A program made the position numbers and the translations under genes. From Methanoregulaceae archaeon (lineage in GTDB: Archaea > Halobacteriota > Methanomicrobia > Methanomicrobiales > Methanospirillaceae), in the NCBI GenBank assembly GCA_025453715.1, contig JALOPT010000037.1, forward strand, positions 1-11,716: a stretch of DNA of 11,716 nt, written 5' to 3'. Below, one piece after another: positions 1 to 6,938 of this stretch. The notes below the pieces were generated by a model that worked only from the letters and a program-made list of their open reading frames with translations, ran no database searches and was not told the DNA's origin. Numbering within the stretch: the stretch's first letter is position 1; each line of letters begins with the position of its first letter.

Positions 1-1
1 C

Positions 2-1336
2 ACGTGCCCCCTGTGCGGCGGGGACATGGTTGCAATGGATATCGACCTCTGGGATGAAACAGTGGATGGCATGAAATCCCGTGTGATGCACCGCACAGCA
101 ATTATGTTCCAGCGCACGTTTGCCCTGTACGGTGACGACCGCGTCATAGAAAACGTCCTCCATGCGCTCGATGATATCAACTATCCCCAGGAGAAGGCAA
201 TTAACAGGGCTGCAGACCTTATTGACCAGGTACGGCTCTCCCACCGGATGATGCATATTGCCCGTGATTTGTCAGGTGGGGAGAAGCAGCGGGTAGTCCT
301 CGCACGGCAGCTCGCGAAAGACCCTGCGATGCTGTTTGCTGATGAACCTACCGGGACCCTTGACCCTGAAACAGCAAAAATAGTCCATGAAATGCTCATC
401 GATGCGGCTAAAACAAACAATATGGGCATGGTCGTCACCTCGCATTTTCCACACGTGATCGAGGACATGGCAAGCCGGGCCCTCCTCCTCGTGGACGGAA
501 GGATTGCAGAGATTGGGGCTCCTGCTTCGGTAATTAAGTCATTCATCAAAGATTACAATGACCCGGAACAGGTAGAGACCCCCGAAATCGGTGGCACAAT
601 ACTTTCCGCACGGGACGTTACCAAGCGTTATATTTCAGTTGACCGCGGGGTCGTTAAAGCAGTTAATATGATGTCCTTTGACGTCGGCAGGAAGGAAATT
701 TTTGGCATTATAGGAAAAAGCGGTGCAGGAAAAACAACCCTTTCACAGATCATTGCCGGCATCATTGAACCTACGAGTGGTGAAATGAATATTCTTATCG
801 GAGATGACTGGGTCGATATGACAACCCCGGGAATTGACCAGCGGGGACGGGCAAAGGGATACATCGGTCTCCTGCACCAGGAATATGACCTGTTCCCGCA
901 CCGTACAGTCCTTGACAACCTGACCGATTCGATTGGGCTTGAATTCCCGAAAGAACTTGCCATACGGAAGGCACTTATCACCCTTTCAATGGCAGGCTTC
1001 CCTGACGCGAAGGCTAAGGAGGTCCTCAATCATTATCCCGGTGAACTGTCAGACGGGGAGCGTCACCGGGTCGCGCTTGCCCAGGTGCTGATCCGGGAGC
1101 CGCGAATTGTGATCCTCGATGAGCCCACCGGCACGATGGACCCGATGACAAAAATGGATGTGAAGCATTCCATCCTTCATGCCCGGGACGAGATGGATGA
1201 GACATTTATCCTTGTCTCGCATGACATGGAGTTTGTCAGGGATGTGTGTGACCGGGTCGCACTGGTAAGGGGAGGGCGGATTGTGAGGATGGGGCCGACG
1301 ATAGAAGTGCTGACCGAAGCAGGGTATAATGAGTGA
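2..1336 (+). CDS. atwA: Methyl-coenzyme M reductase activation protein, component A2 (5' partial)
   Basis: This is a tandem ABC ATPase without membrane segments that acts in the cytoplasm in the ATP-dependent reductive activation of the nickel cofactor F430 of methyl-coenzyme M reductase. The frame is open from base 2 and reads TCPLCGGD before the first ATG at 26, so that ATG is internal and the true N-terminus lies outside the window. The family is usually about 530-570 residues, so roughly 100 are missing, including the first Walker A. Counting from the ATG at 26, domain 1 shows signature LSGGEKQR (82-89), Walker B LFADEP (103-108) and H-loop His140. Domain 2 shows Walker A GKSGAGKTT (230-238), signature LSDGERHR (341-348), Walker B ILDEP (363-367) and H-loop His399. 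Both halves look catalytically competent. Family knowledge, not a search, separates this protein from transporter ATPases: no permease is adjacent and the CPLCGG element is typical of A2. Confidence 0.9.
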   Translation, partial: TCPLCGGDMVAMDIDLWDETVDGMKSRVMHRTAIMFQRTFALYGDDRVIENVLHALDDINYPQEKAINRAADLIDQVRLSHRMMHIARDLSGGEKQRVVLARQLAKDPAMLFADEPTGTLDPETAKIVHEMLIDAAKTNNMGMVVTSHFPHVIEDMASRALLLVDGRIAEIGAPASVIKSFIKDYNDPEQVETPEIGGTILSARDVTKRYISVDRGVVKAVNMMSFDVGRKEIFGIIGKSGAGKTTLSQIIAGIIEPTSGEMNILIGDDWVDMTTPGIDQRGRAKGYIGLLHQEYDLFPHRTVLDNLTDSIGLEFPKELAIRKALITLSMAGFPDAKAKEVLNHYPGELSDGERHRVALAQVLIREPRIVILDEPTGTMDPMTKMDVKHSILHARDEMDETFILVSHDMEFVRDVCDRVALVRGGRIVRMGPTIEVLTEAGYNE

Positions 1337-1413
1337 AACCCGTCAGGCAGGGATAATTATTTCTGTTATTATTCATGATACCTGGGCTTTGGGAATAACC
1401 AGGATGGAAAAAT

Positions 1414-1752
1414 ATGCAAATAACTGATGTAAGCCAGGTCGTATCGGGACCTAACCCGCACAATGTCGATGCCAGGAAAATATATGATTCCCCCCATGCA
1501 GCTGCGGTGGTAATTACCCTCCACCCGGGAGAATCGCTCAGGAAACATATCACCCCGGTAGATGTATTCTTCTACGTGCTGGAAGGCAGGGCAGATATTG
1601 AGATCGGGGAGGAGCGTGAGACCATACAAAAGGATATGATCGTCGAGAGCCCGGCAGGAATTCCTCACCGCTGGATAAACGAGAGCAGGCAGGTGTTCCG
1701 GGTCCTTGTCGTAAAAGTCCCAAGACCTGACAAAGAGACAAAACTGCTCTGA
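1414..1752 (+). CDS. Small cupin-domain protein
   Basis: A 112-residue single-domain cupin, a small beta-barrel that often binds a metal, sugar or small acid. The second cupin motif is complete (P80-x-G82-x2-H85-x3-N89). The first is eroded: His45 is present, but the second His of HxH is Thr47 and the usual Glu position holds Val51 (Asp50 is next to it); the FFYVLEG strand at 52-58 is typical. Metal binding is therefore uncertain. The start ATG is preceded by AGGATGG at 1401-1407, an acceptable ribosome site. The gene follows atwA by 77 bases on the same strand and may share its transcript, though the AT-rich stretch at 1357-1378 could hold its own promoter. The substrate cannot be named from sequence. 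Confidence 0.8.
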   Translation: MQITDVSQVVSGPNPHNVDARKIYDSPHAAAVVITLHPGESLRKHITPVDVFFYVLEGRADIEIGEERETIQKDMIVESPAGIPHRWINESRQVFRVLVVKVPRPDKETKLL

Positions 1753-1873
1753 ATGGAGCGAAAAAAAAATCCAGGGTCTCTCCGGAAATCCGTACTGAAT
1801 AAAAAAACTAACACCACTCCTTCAACATGGGGGGTAAAACCAACACCCCGTCCTACCTTGCCCCACAAAAATA

Positions 1874-1881
1874 TTTTTTTT
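1874..1881 (+). terminator. T-tract terminator after the cupin gene
   Basis: A run of eight T on the plus strand about 120 bases past the cupin stop, then a second T5 at 1890-1894. Archaeal RNA polymerase terminates at such T-tracts without needing a hairpin. It sits in the convergent gap between the cupin and cooS. Confidence 0.5.
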
Positions 1882-1962
1882 GGGCTGGCTTTTTAAAATT
1901 ATATGAATAATCAGAGATTTCAAGCCTCTTTCCCAACCGGGGTTGCCATGGGGATACTGAAG

Positions 1963-1969
1963 AAAAAAA
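1963..1969 (-). terminator. T-tract terminator after cooS
   Basis: Seven A on the plus strand, hence T7 on the leftward transcript, about 45 bases beyond the cooS stop codon. This suits archaeal intrinsic termination of the cooS message. Confidence 0.5.
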
Positions 1970-2014
1970 TGAGATGAACAAATTTACAGTCTGCCTGATG
2001 ACCAGAGATATGTT

Positions 2015-3973
2015 TTAGATCCCGAGCTCGGTCCGTTTCCTCTCGATGTGGTCTGATATCAGCACTGATGCCTTCACCGGGTCAGGTTCCACAGCAAAAC
2101 CTGCATTTACCACACCCTTAAGCCCTTCAGTGAGCAGGGAAACGGTAGCCGGGCTCCCGGTAATGTGTGGCATGACGCCAAGGACTGTGTAGACACCGGA
2201 TGCAACGAAATATGCCCCGATTGAGACCGCCTTCTGGGAGTACCATTCAGGAGCGGCACCGGCGAGGGGCAGTTTGTGGATCGGTACGTTGAGCGCGTTA
2301 CCGAGTTCCGCTGCAAGCACGAGGATACGCGAGTTGTCGACACAGGAGCCCATGTGCAGCACGGGGGGTATCTTCAGGGACTCACAGACTGCCCGGAGGC
2401 CCTCACCTGCCAGTGATGCGGCCTCAGGCCTGAGCAACCCTGCTTTCCCTGATGCAATTGCGGCACAGCCGGTCTCGACACAGAGGATATTTCTTTTTAT
2501 CAGTTCCTTTGCCAGTGTCACATGCCCGGAATCGTGTTTCACACGCGGGTTGTTGCACCCGACAATCCCTGCTGCACCTCTTATTTTCCCGGAGGCGATC
2601 AGGTCGATAAGTGGTTTGAAAGAACCACCGAGCGCATTCTTTATCGCCTCGTTGGAGAATCCCGCCATGACCGGCACCGGCTCTCCGGGGATCAGGACAC
2701 GCTGCGGGTTCCGGTTCTTATAGTTCTCGACCGCCATCCGCACAATTGCCTTTGCTGTCAGGTACGCATCCTCCGCGTGGAAATCGAAGAAATACGAGCC
2801 CGGGATCGTGGCTTTTGAACTTGTAGAGATGATCAGGGTATGGTAGCAGCTTGCAGTCCTCGGGAGCGAGGGGAAGATGCACTGGTAGTCCACGACCATC
2901 GCTTCAAGGGCACCGGTTGCAATGATCAGTTCCTGGTTGAGATGGTTCCCGGTCATCGGGATGCCCTTTCTCATGAGCAGTTCATTCCCGGTACAGCACA
3001 TGCCGACAAGGTTGATCCCCTTCGCACCGTATTTCCTTGCAAGTTCAGTAAACTCCGGGTCAGCGACTGCCTTTACAATCACTTCGGAGAGGACCGGGTT
3101 ATGGCCGTGAACAGATATATTGACATGATCCGCTTTCAACACGGCGAGGTTCATTTTCGAGCTGTTGATCGTGGGAGTGCCAAAAAGGATATCCGAGACC
3201 TCGGTGCCGATCATCGATCCACCCCAGCCGTCCGAAAGCGAGGTACGTAATCCCTGGAGCAGAATATTCACGTAATCAGCACCGACACCCATCTGGACGC
3301 GGTGCATCGAGTCCACCACTTCGCGGTCGATGCCCCGCGGGGTAATGCCAAGCCTGGCCCAGGTCTCCCTGGTCGCCTTTGGAGCCCGGTCAAGGAACTG
3401 GAGCGTATTCTTCCTCATGCCGTACTCGTCAAGCATGGCGCCGCCAAGCTCGGCAGCAAGATCCTCCGGTCTCCTCCCTTCTGCTTTAATATTATATTCC
3501 TTGCAGATTTTCCTGAGTTTTTCCACATCGGTGATTACATAATCTGTTGTCTTTCCGGTTCCAAGGAGATACAACGTCTCGGCAATATCACGGCCATGGT
3601 CCGAGTGGGCTGCTGCACCCGTTGCAATCATGTCCAGCAGGTTGCGGGATACAATCAGGTCTGGATCGGCACCACAGACACCACGAATGCGATGGGGGGG
3701 TATTATCCGGCAGGGACCCATGGTACACCGTGAACAGGACAGCCCGGTTTCACAATATTTACAGGGCGGCTGCTGCATCTCGAACCGGTCCCAGACCGTC
3801 TCCATACCCTCCCGCATTGTCAGTTCAAGGACGGGTTTGGCATTTTCATCGATCGTCCGATCATTCTTCTTCTGTTCGATTAACACCGGGTTCATCAGGG
3901 CCATTCTTGCCCGGTCTAACTCGCACACATCCAGCCGTTCCCGGATGAGTATTGCCTTGGGTTCTTCTGCCAT
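2015..3973 (-). CDS. cooS: Anaerobic Ni,Fe carbon monoxide dehydrogenase, catalytic subunit
   Basis: Catalyses CO + H2O to CO2 + 2 H+ + 2 e- in the cytoplasm, normally as a homodimer passing electrons to a ferredoxin. The 652 residues are normal for CooS. Numbered from ATG 3973: B-cluster cysteines are C80, C83, C88 and C100; C71-x2-C74 precedes them where the D-cluster ligands lie. C-cluster ligands in family order are His291 (HGHNP), C327 (GMCCTGNE), C365 (DYQC), C473 (VGCNNPR), C503 (ETGCAA) and C544 (GSCVDNSR). The catalytic bases also align: His123 (AAHSDH) and Lys581 (SQKAVSIG). I chose ATG 3973 over GTG 3985 and ATG 3982 because GGAGTGATG, close to the archaeal anti-16S sequence, lies at a good distance from it. 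No cooF, cooC, hydrogenase or acetyl-CoA synthase subunit lies in the window, so this is a monofunctional stand-alone enzyme here. Confidence 0.95.
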   Translation of the reverse strand: MAEEPKAILIRERLDVCELDRARMALMNPVLIEQKKNDRTIDENAKPVLELTMREGMETVWDRFEMQQPPCKYCETGLSCSRCTMGPCRIIPPHRIRGVCGADPDLIVSRNLLDMIATGAAAHSDHGRDIAETLYLLGTGKTTDYVITDVEKLRKICKEYNIKAEGRRPEDLAAELGGAMLDEYGMRKNTLQFLDRAPKATRETWARLGITPRGIDREVVDSMHRVQMGVGADYVNILLQGLRTSLSDGWGGSMIGTEVSDILFGTPTINSSKMNLAVLKADHVNISVHGHNPVLSEVIVKAVADPEFTELARKYGAKGINLVGMCCTGNELLMRKGIPMTGNHLNQELIIATGALEAMVVDYQCIFPSLPRTASCYHTLIISTSSKATIPGSYFFDFHAEDAYLTAKAIVRMAVENYKNRNPQRVLIPGEPVPVMAGFSNEAIKNALGGSFKPLIDLIASGKIRGAAGIVGCNNPRVKHDSGHVTLAKELIKRNILCVETGCAAIASGKAGLLRPEAASLAGEGLRAVCESLKIPPVLHMGSCVDNSRILVLAAELGNALNVPIHKLPLAGAAPEWYSQKAVSIGAYFVASGVYTVLGVMPHITGSPATVSLLTEGLKGVVNAGFAVEPDPVKASVLISDHIERKRTELGI

Positions 3974-4023
3974 ATCTCTCATCACTCCATTGCTGTTCTG
4001 ACAATTCTGTAATCACAACACAT

Positions 4024-4035
4024 GGTATATATACC
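4024..4035 (-). promoter_or_regulatory. cooS promoter: palindromic TATA region
   Basis: The 12 bases GGTATATATACC form a perfect palindrome containing an eight-base TATATATA. For the leftward cooS gene, initiation about 25 bases downstream falls near 4000, giving a leader of roughly 30 bases that contains the ribosome site. The symmetry makes it both a TATA box and a possible dimeric repressor site; the second role is inference. Confidence 0.6.
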
Positions 4036-4219
4036 TGTCCGGGGCGGGTTCTTTTGCACCAACTGGAGTTATCAGAGATGAGATAGAAGCGGGAATCGGT
4101 TTACACCGCAGTATAGAAGGTTTTTTAAAGCCAGGTCCCGGCAGGGAGACCGGGTTCACCTTCGAATTGAAAACTGCAATAAATGACGTTTACATAAAAG
4201 AAAGGGCACATGCGGATGA
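4036..4219. other. Intergenic region upstream of cooS
   Basis: No convincing gene or RNA seen. It holds a short inverted repeat (CCCGG/CCGGG, about 4137-4155). A T-rich stretch on the minus strand near 4193-4205 could end the transcript of the small leftward ORF that stops at 4220. Confidence 0.4.
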
Positions 4220-4309
4220 TCACGAGATCAGGCCAAGCCCCATGAGTACCAGGAACGCAACGCCTATTCCAACCGTGGTATAATCCAGATATTCAATAAT
4301 CCTTTTCAT
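4220..4309 (-). CDS. Putative 29-residue single-span membrane peptide
   Basis: A small ORF of 30 codons with ATG at 4309 and TGA at 4220-4222. The peptide begins MKRIIEYLDYTT, a charged and aromatic head, and continues as an uninterrupted hydrophobic stretch (residues 13-28: Val, Gly, Ile, Ala, Phe, Leu, Met) ending Ile-Ser, which is long enough for one membrane helix. The positive N-terminus predicts that end in the cytoplasm. An in-frame stop at 4334-4336 leaves no longer start. The ribosome site is poor; GTATAC about 20 bases upstream could allow a nearly leaderless transcript. It lies in the same orientation between the RsbW-like kinase and cooS. I do not recognise the family. The amphipathic-head-plus-helix design is the main evidence that it is real, so confidence is moderate. 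Confidence 0.5.
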   Translation of the reverse strand: MKRIIEYLDYTTVGIGVAFLVLMGLGLIS

Positions 4310-4480
4310 GAATGAACAGTGCCTTTGGTATACTCATTGCATTCTGACCTGTATTAAGTATGATGATCATGGTAACCTTCGTCGCAGGGAAGGATTCGCT
4401 GTTCTGCCGGGAAGAATTGCCCCGTAACGATTGCGTGTTCTCAAAATCCGGTACAGGTGCAGGGTGATAGTGAGTGCCCT
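4310..4480. other. Intergenic region between the kinase gene and the small membrane ORF
   Basis: No further gene accepted. On the minus strand, CTTAATA near 4352-4358 and GTATAC near 4328-4333 are possible weak TATA elements for the small membrane ORF. An overlapping 63-codon frame here has no protein-like character. Confidence 0.35.
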
Positions 4481-4912
4481 TCACTCATCCGGGGGAGGAC
4501 TACCACGGCGCTTTACCATCGTAAAGATATTTTTTCCATCCCTGCGTTCGTACCTGACCTCGTCCATGACGTTCCGTATTAATATCAGGCCGAGTCCGCC
4601 AATCGGCCGGTCATCCCCGTCTTTCGAAATGTCCCGCGACACGAATGTCACCGGGTCAAAGGCAGGTGCCCCGTCTTCGATTATAACGACCACCTCCTGG
4701 TCGTCAGCCTCGGTAATAACACGCACCTCCCCCTCTTTTCCATCATAGCCGTGCGAGATGGCATTCGTCACCGCCTCGTCTGTCGCCAGCTGAACATCGC
4801 TGATTAATTCAAAGGGAAACCCCTGCTCCTCTAGCAGTATCGCTAACCCGTCAAGGATTTCCTTCAGACCGGACATATCAGCCGGGATCGTCAGGTCTGT
4901 CCGGCCTTTCAT
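4481..4912 (-). CDS. RsbW-type ATP-binding serine kinase (anti-sigma-factor-like)
   Basis: A 143-residue GHKL kinase of the RsbW/SpoIIAB class. In bacteria these phosphorylate a serine on a STAS partner and otherwise hold an effector. The N box is intact (E46, N50, H54 in DEAVTNAISHG). The G1 box is EDGAP (Asp80) and the G2 box GGLGL (105-109) is followed by the usual IRNVMDEV helix. ATG 4912 places the expected first strand (DLTIPA) at the N-terminus; no strong ribosome site precedes it. The gene begins 34 bases after the terminal TGA of the phosphatase gene on the same strand, so the two are probably one transcript. The obvious substrate is the STAS protein at 6603-6938. Archaea lack sigma factors, so its downstream effector is unknown. 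Confidence 0.88.
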   Translation of the reverse strand: MKGRTDLTIPADMSGLKEILDGLAILLEEQGFPFELISDVQLATDEAVTNAISHGYDGKEGEVRVITEADDQEVVVIIEDGAPAFDPVTFVSRDISKDGDDRPIGGLGLILIRNVMDEVRYERRDGKNIFTMVKRRGSPPPDE

Positions 4913-4946
4913 AACAAATCCATGGTTCAGAGGCTTATCACGTTTC

Positions 4947-6335
4947 TCATTTGTCTTCCACGGCCTTCAGTACCATCAGCGTGATATCGTCCGACTGGGG
5001 GTACCCTGCTGCAAATGCACGGACATCCCCGAGGACAGCGTCCATAATATCGTGGGCCGGGAGCTCGTGGTACTTCTTTAACCCCTGGGATAACCGGTCC
5101 TCACCAAACATATTCTCCGCTGCGTTACCCGCCTCGGTAATACCGTCTGTATAGAGGAGTAAAATATCACCGGGCGAGAGAATACAATCCTCTTCAGTGT
5201 ACGTCGCCTAGTCCATGATACCAAGGGCTGCACCAGTTGTACCAAGCTCCTCGATCGAACCGCTTCCTGCCCGGTAGACCATCGGGGGGTTATGGCCCGC
5301 GTTGGCATAGGTGATCTGGCGGAGTTCCAGGTCAATTACCCCATAAAAGAGTGTAACGAACATTCCGGTCCCTGAGTCCTCCGAAATGAAACTGTTCGCG
5401 TCCCGGAGTACATCCCTGGGGTGAGGATGCCAGAGCGAATTAACTCTCATAATCACGAGCGATAACGCCATGAACAGGGCTGCCGGGATCCCTTTCCCCG
5501 ATACGTCGGCAATAATGATGCCTGCCCTGTGGTCCTTCGTCGGGACCACGGCAAACGGGATCACGTCGAAGAAATCCCCTCCAACCTCTTTTGCCGGGAT
5601 GCTCGTCGCTGCAATGTCAAACCCGATGAGCGGCCCGATTTCTGATGGCAGGAAACTCTTCTGGATATCAGCGGCAATCTGGAGTTCGGTATTTTTACGC
5701 TCTATCTCACAGAGATAGGTATCCCGTTCCGCCCGTGTTTTTCTCTCCTCCTGGAGGTTGGTAATGATATACGCAAAGATAAACATCCCGAGCGCATTGG
5801 CAGCGATCATCGGGAATGCTACGGCAGCCACCAGAGCAAGGGCCATGGCAAAAGGAGTGGCGATAAACAGGACAAGGAGCATGTGAAGCCCCTCCATCAG
5901 GACGGCAAACTCAACCGAGATACGTATCCCCGGGAATTTTTTATTATTAAAAAGCCAGATCAGGCCTCCAAGCAGCCCGGCAAGGACCGTGGCAAGGGAG
6001 CAGGCGTAGACGGTAAATCCACCGATGGTCATACGGTACGCTGCACCGATGAGACCTGCACCAAGCCCGACAAGCGGGCCACAGGTAAGCCCTGCGACCA
6101 TGGGGCCAAGGTCGCGGACGTTGACTGGGGCACCAAGTACCGTAATACCGGACATTGTACCGTATATCGAAAGTGCACCGAATATCAGTGTAAGCAGGAC
6201 CTGTGCTTTAATGGTGGGGTGACCATCAAGGACGTCGGTGAAGAAACGCTGCCTGGTGAGGATATATGCGACCACCACAATGACACAGATCATCTGGATC
6301 AGCACAAGCAGGTCATCGATCATGAACAGCGGCAT
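4947..6335 (-). CDS. Membrane SpoIIE/PP2C-type serine phosphatase with 5TM-5TMR_LYT sensor, in-frame TAG at codon 376
   Basis: A 462-residue reading if the TAG is decoded; 375 residues if it stops there. Residues about 1-195 hold some six hydrophobic segments with the LytS-type sensor pattern (VRDLGPMVAGL, then RMTIGGFT at 101-108). A short coiled linker (195-222) leads to a SpoIIE-family PP2C domain that dephosphorylates a STAS-domain partner. Metal and active-site motifs before the TAG are GGDFFD (252-257), DVSGKG (277-282) and AGHNP (346-350). After the TAG, in the same frame, come YTDGITEA (395-402) and DDIT (449-452), both needed for Mn/Mg binding, then TGA at 4947-4949. The tail has no frameshift or further stop, so the domain is complete apart from this codon. 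Truncation at 375 would remove essential Asp residues. ATG 6335 is the first start after an in-frame stop. Cytoplasmic catalysis under control of a membrane signal is likely. Confidence 0.85.
5208..5210 (-). other. In-frame TAG codon inside the phosphatase gene
   Basis: On the minus strand, ATC ATG GAC TAG GCG ACG TAC reads I-M-D-stop-A-T-Y. In SpoIIE-family phosphatases this is the variable turn between the LGI(M/F) strand and the next strand, where any of several residues is tolerated. Single-base neighbours of TAG include codons for Gln, Glu, Lys, Tyr, Ser, Leu and Trp. Confidence 0.9.
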
Positions 6336-6553
6336 AATAGAGGATTACCAGGAAAAGGTAGTCACTGAAAACACTAATAGTACATGCCCGGACATCTCCG
6401 CCATACCGCATAGATGGATGAGGGCATCTCTCCAGGGTCAGATGATCTGCAGGGTAACAATCACCACCCGGGGTACTTGACGGAGGGGCACGGGCTGGAT
6501 GTTCCGCGAGGCGGTTGAGACCGGGAGTTACTGCCGGGTTGCTGTATGGTGTA
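6336..6553. other. Divergent intergenic region between phosphatase and STAS genes
   Basis: No gene accepted. It must hold the leftward promoter for the phosphatase-kinase pair; TACTATTAG around 6374-6382 on the minus strand is a weak TATA candidate about 40 bases before ATG 6335. The rightward STAS promoter starts just beyond the right end. Confidence 0.4.
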
Positions 6554-6561
6554 CTTATAAA
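6554..6561 (+). promoter_or_regulatory. TATA box of the STAS-MBL operon
   Basis: CTTATAAA on the plus strand. Initiation about 25 bases on, near 6583, gives a leader of about 20 bases with AAGGAGA at 6588-6594 as ribosome site, eight bases before ATG 6603. An upstream ATG at 6567 would then precede the transcript start, which is why the shorter start was chosen. Confidence 0.6.
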
Positions 6562-6602
6562 CAACCATGTCAAACGTATACTATCGTAAGGAGACAGGAC
6601 CA

Positions 6603-6938
6603 ATGGACACCACCACAAGCCACAAGGAGGGTGTGGCCATCATTGCACTCTTCGGCCGGATTGATACCACTGCAGCACCTCAGCTGGAGAAAGAACTGAA
6701 TACCCTTATAGGTGAAGGAAAACGAAAAATTCTCCTGAATTTTTCAGAAGTTACCTATATCAGCAGCGGCGGGCTGCGGGTTCTCCTTTCCACGGCAAAA
6801 AAACTCAGGGGCCCTGAAGACAGGTTCGGACTCTGCTGTCTGGCCCAGGAGGTGAATAAAATCCTGAAACTTGCAGGGTTCACCACCATATTCGCGATAT
6901 TCTCTTCGGAAGGAGAGGCGTTTGACGCGTGGAAGTGA
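6603..6938 (+). CDS. STAS-domain anti-sigma-factor antagonist
   Basis: A 111-residue single STAS domain, the SpoIIAA/RsbV class that is toggled by serine phosphorylation between an RsbW-type kinase and a PP2C phosphatase. The fold runs from strand VAIIALFGRID (11-21), through a helix (23-38), to strand KILLNFSEV and the switch loop TYISSGGLRVLL (51-62). Ser55 aligns with the phosphorylated serine of SpoIIAA; the usual Asp before it is Ser54. AAGGAGA eight bases upstream and the TATA box at 6554-6561 fix the start at 6603; the in-frame ATG at 6567 is rejected. It is divergent from the phosphatase-kinase pair and overlaps the next gene, so all parts of a partner switch lie together. Confidence 0.9.
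   Translation: MDTTTSHKEGVAIIALFGRIDTTAAPQLEKELNTLIGEGKRKILLNFSEVTYISSGGLRVLLSTAKKLRGPEDRFGLCCLAQEVNKILKLAGFTTIFAIFSSEGEAFDAWK

Noticed and set aside
2274..2723. 149-codon rightward frame antisense to cooS, with several others in the same gene
   Set aside because: All lie opposite a fully conserved CooS coding frame and have shadow-type composition.
4293..4484. 63-codon leftward frame overlapping the kinase stop and the small membrane ORF
   Set aside because: It has no domain-like pattern and low-complexity polar composition; the shorter membrane ORF in another frame explains the region better.
5078..5335. 85-codon leftward frame spanning the TAG site as evidence of a frameshift in the phosphatase
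   Set aside because: The PP2C tail resumes in the original frame directly after TAG, so no frameshift is needed; the other frame has no PP2C motifs.
6313..6618. 101-codon leftward frame across the phosphatase start and divergent gap
   Set aside because: It overlaps the start of the phosphatase and the STAS promoter, has no recognisable fold, and its composition (many Pro, Arg, Ser) is that of a shadow frame.
6871..6921. Upstream ATG start for the MBL protein at 6871
   Set aside because: It would overlap the STAS gene by 68 bases and add a basic, unstructured tail; TTG 6922 has a good ribosome site.
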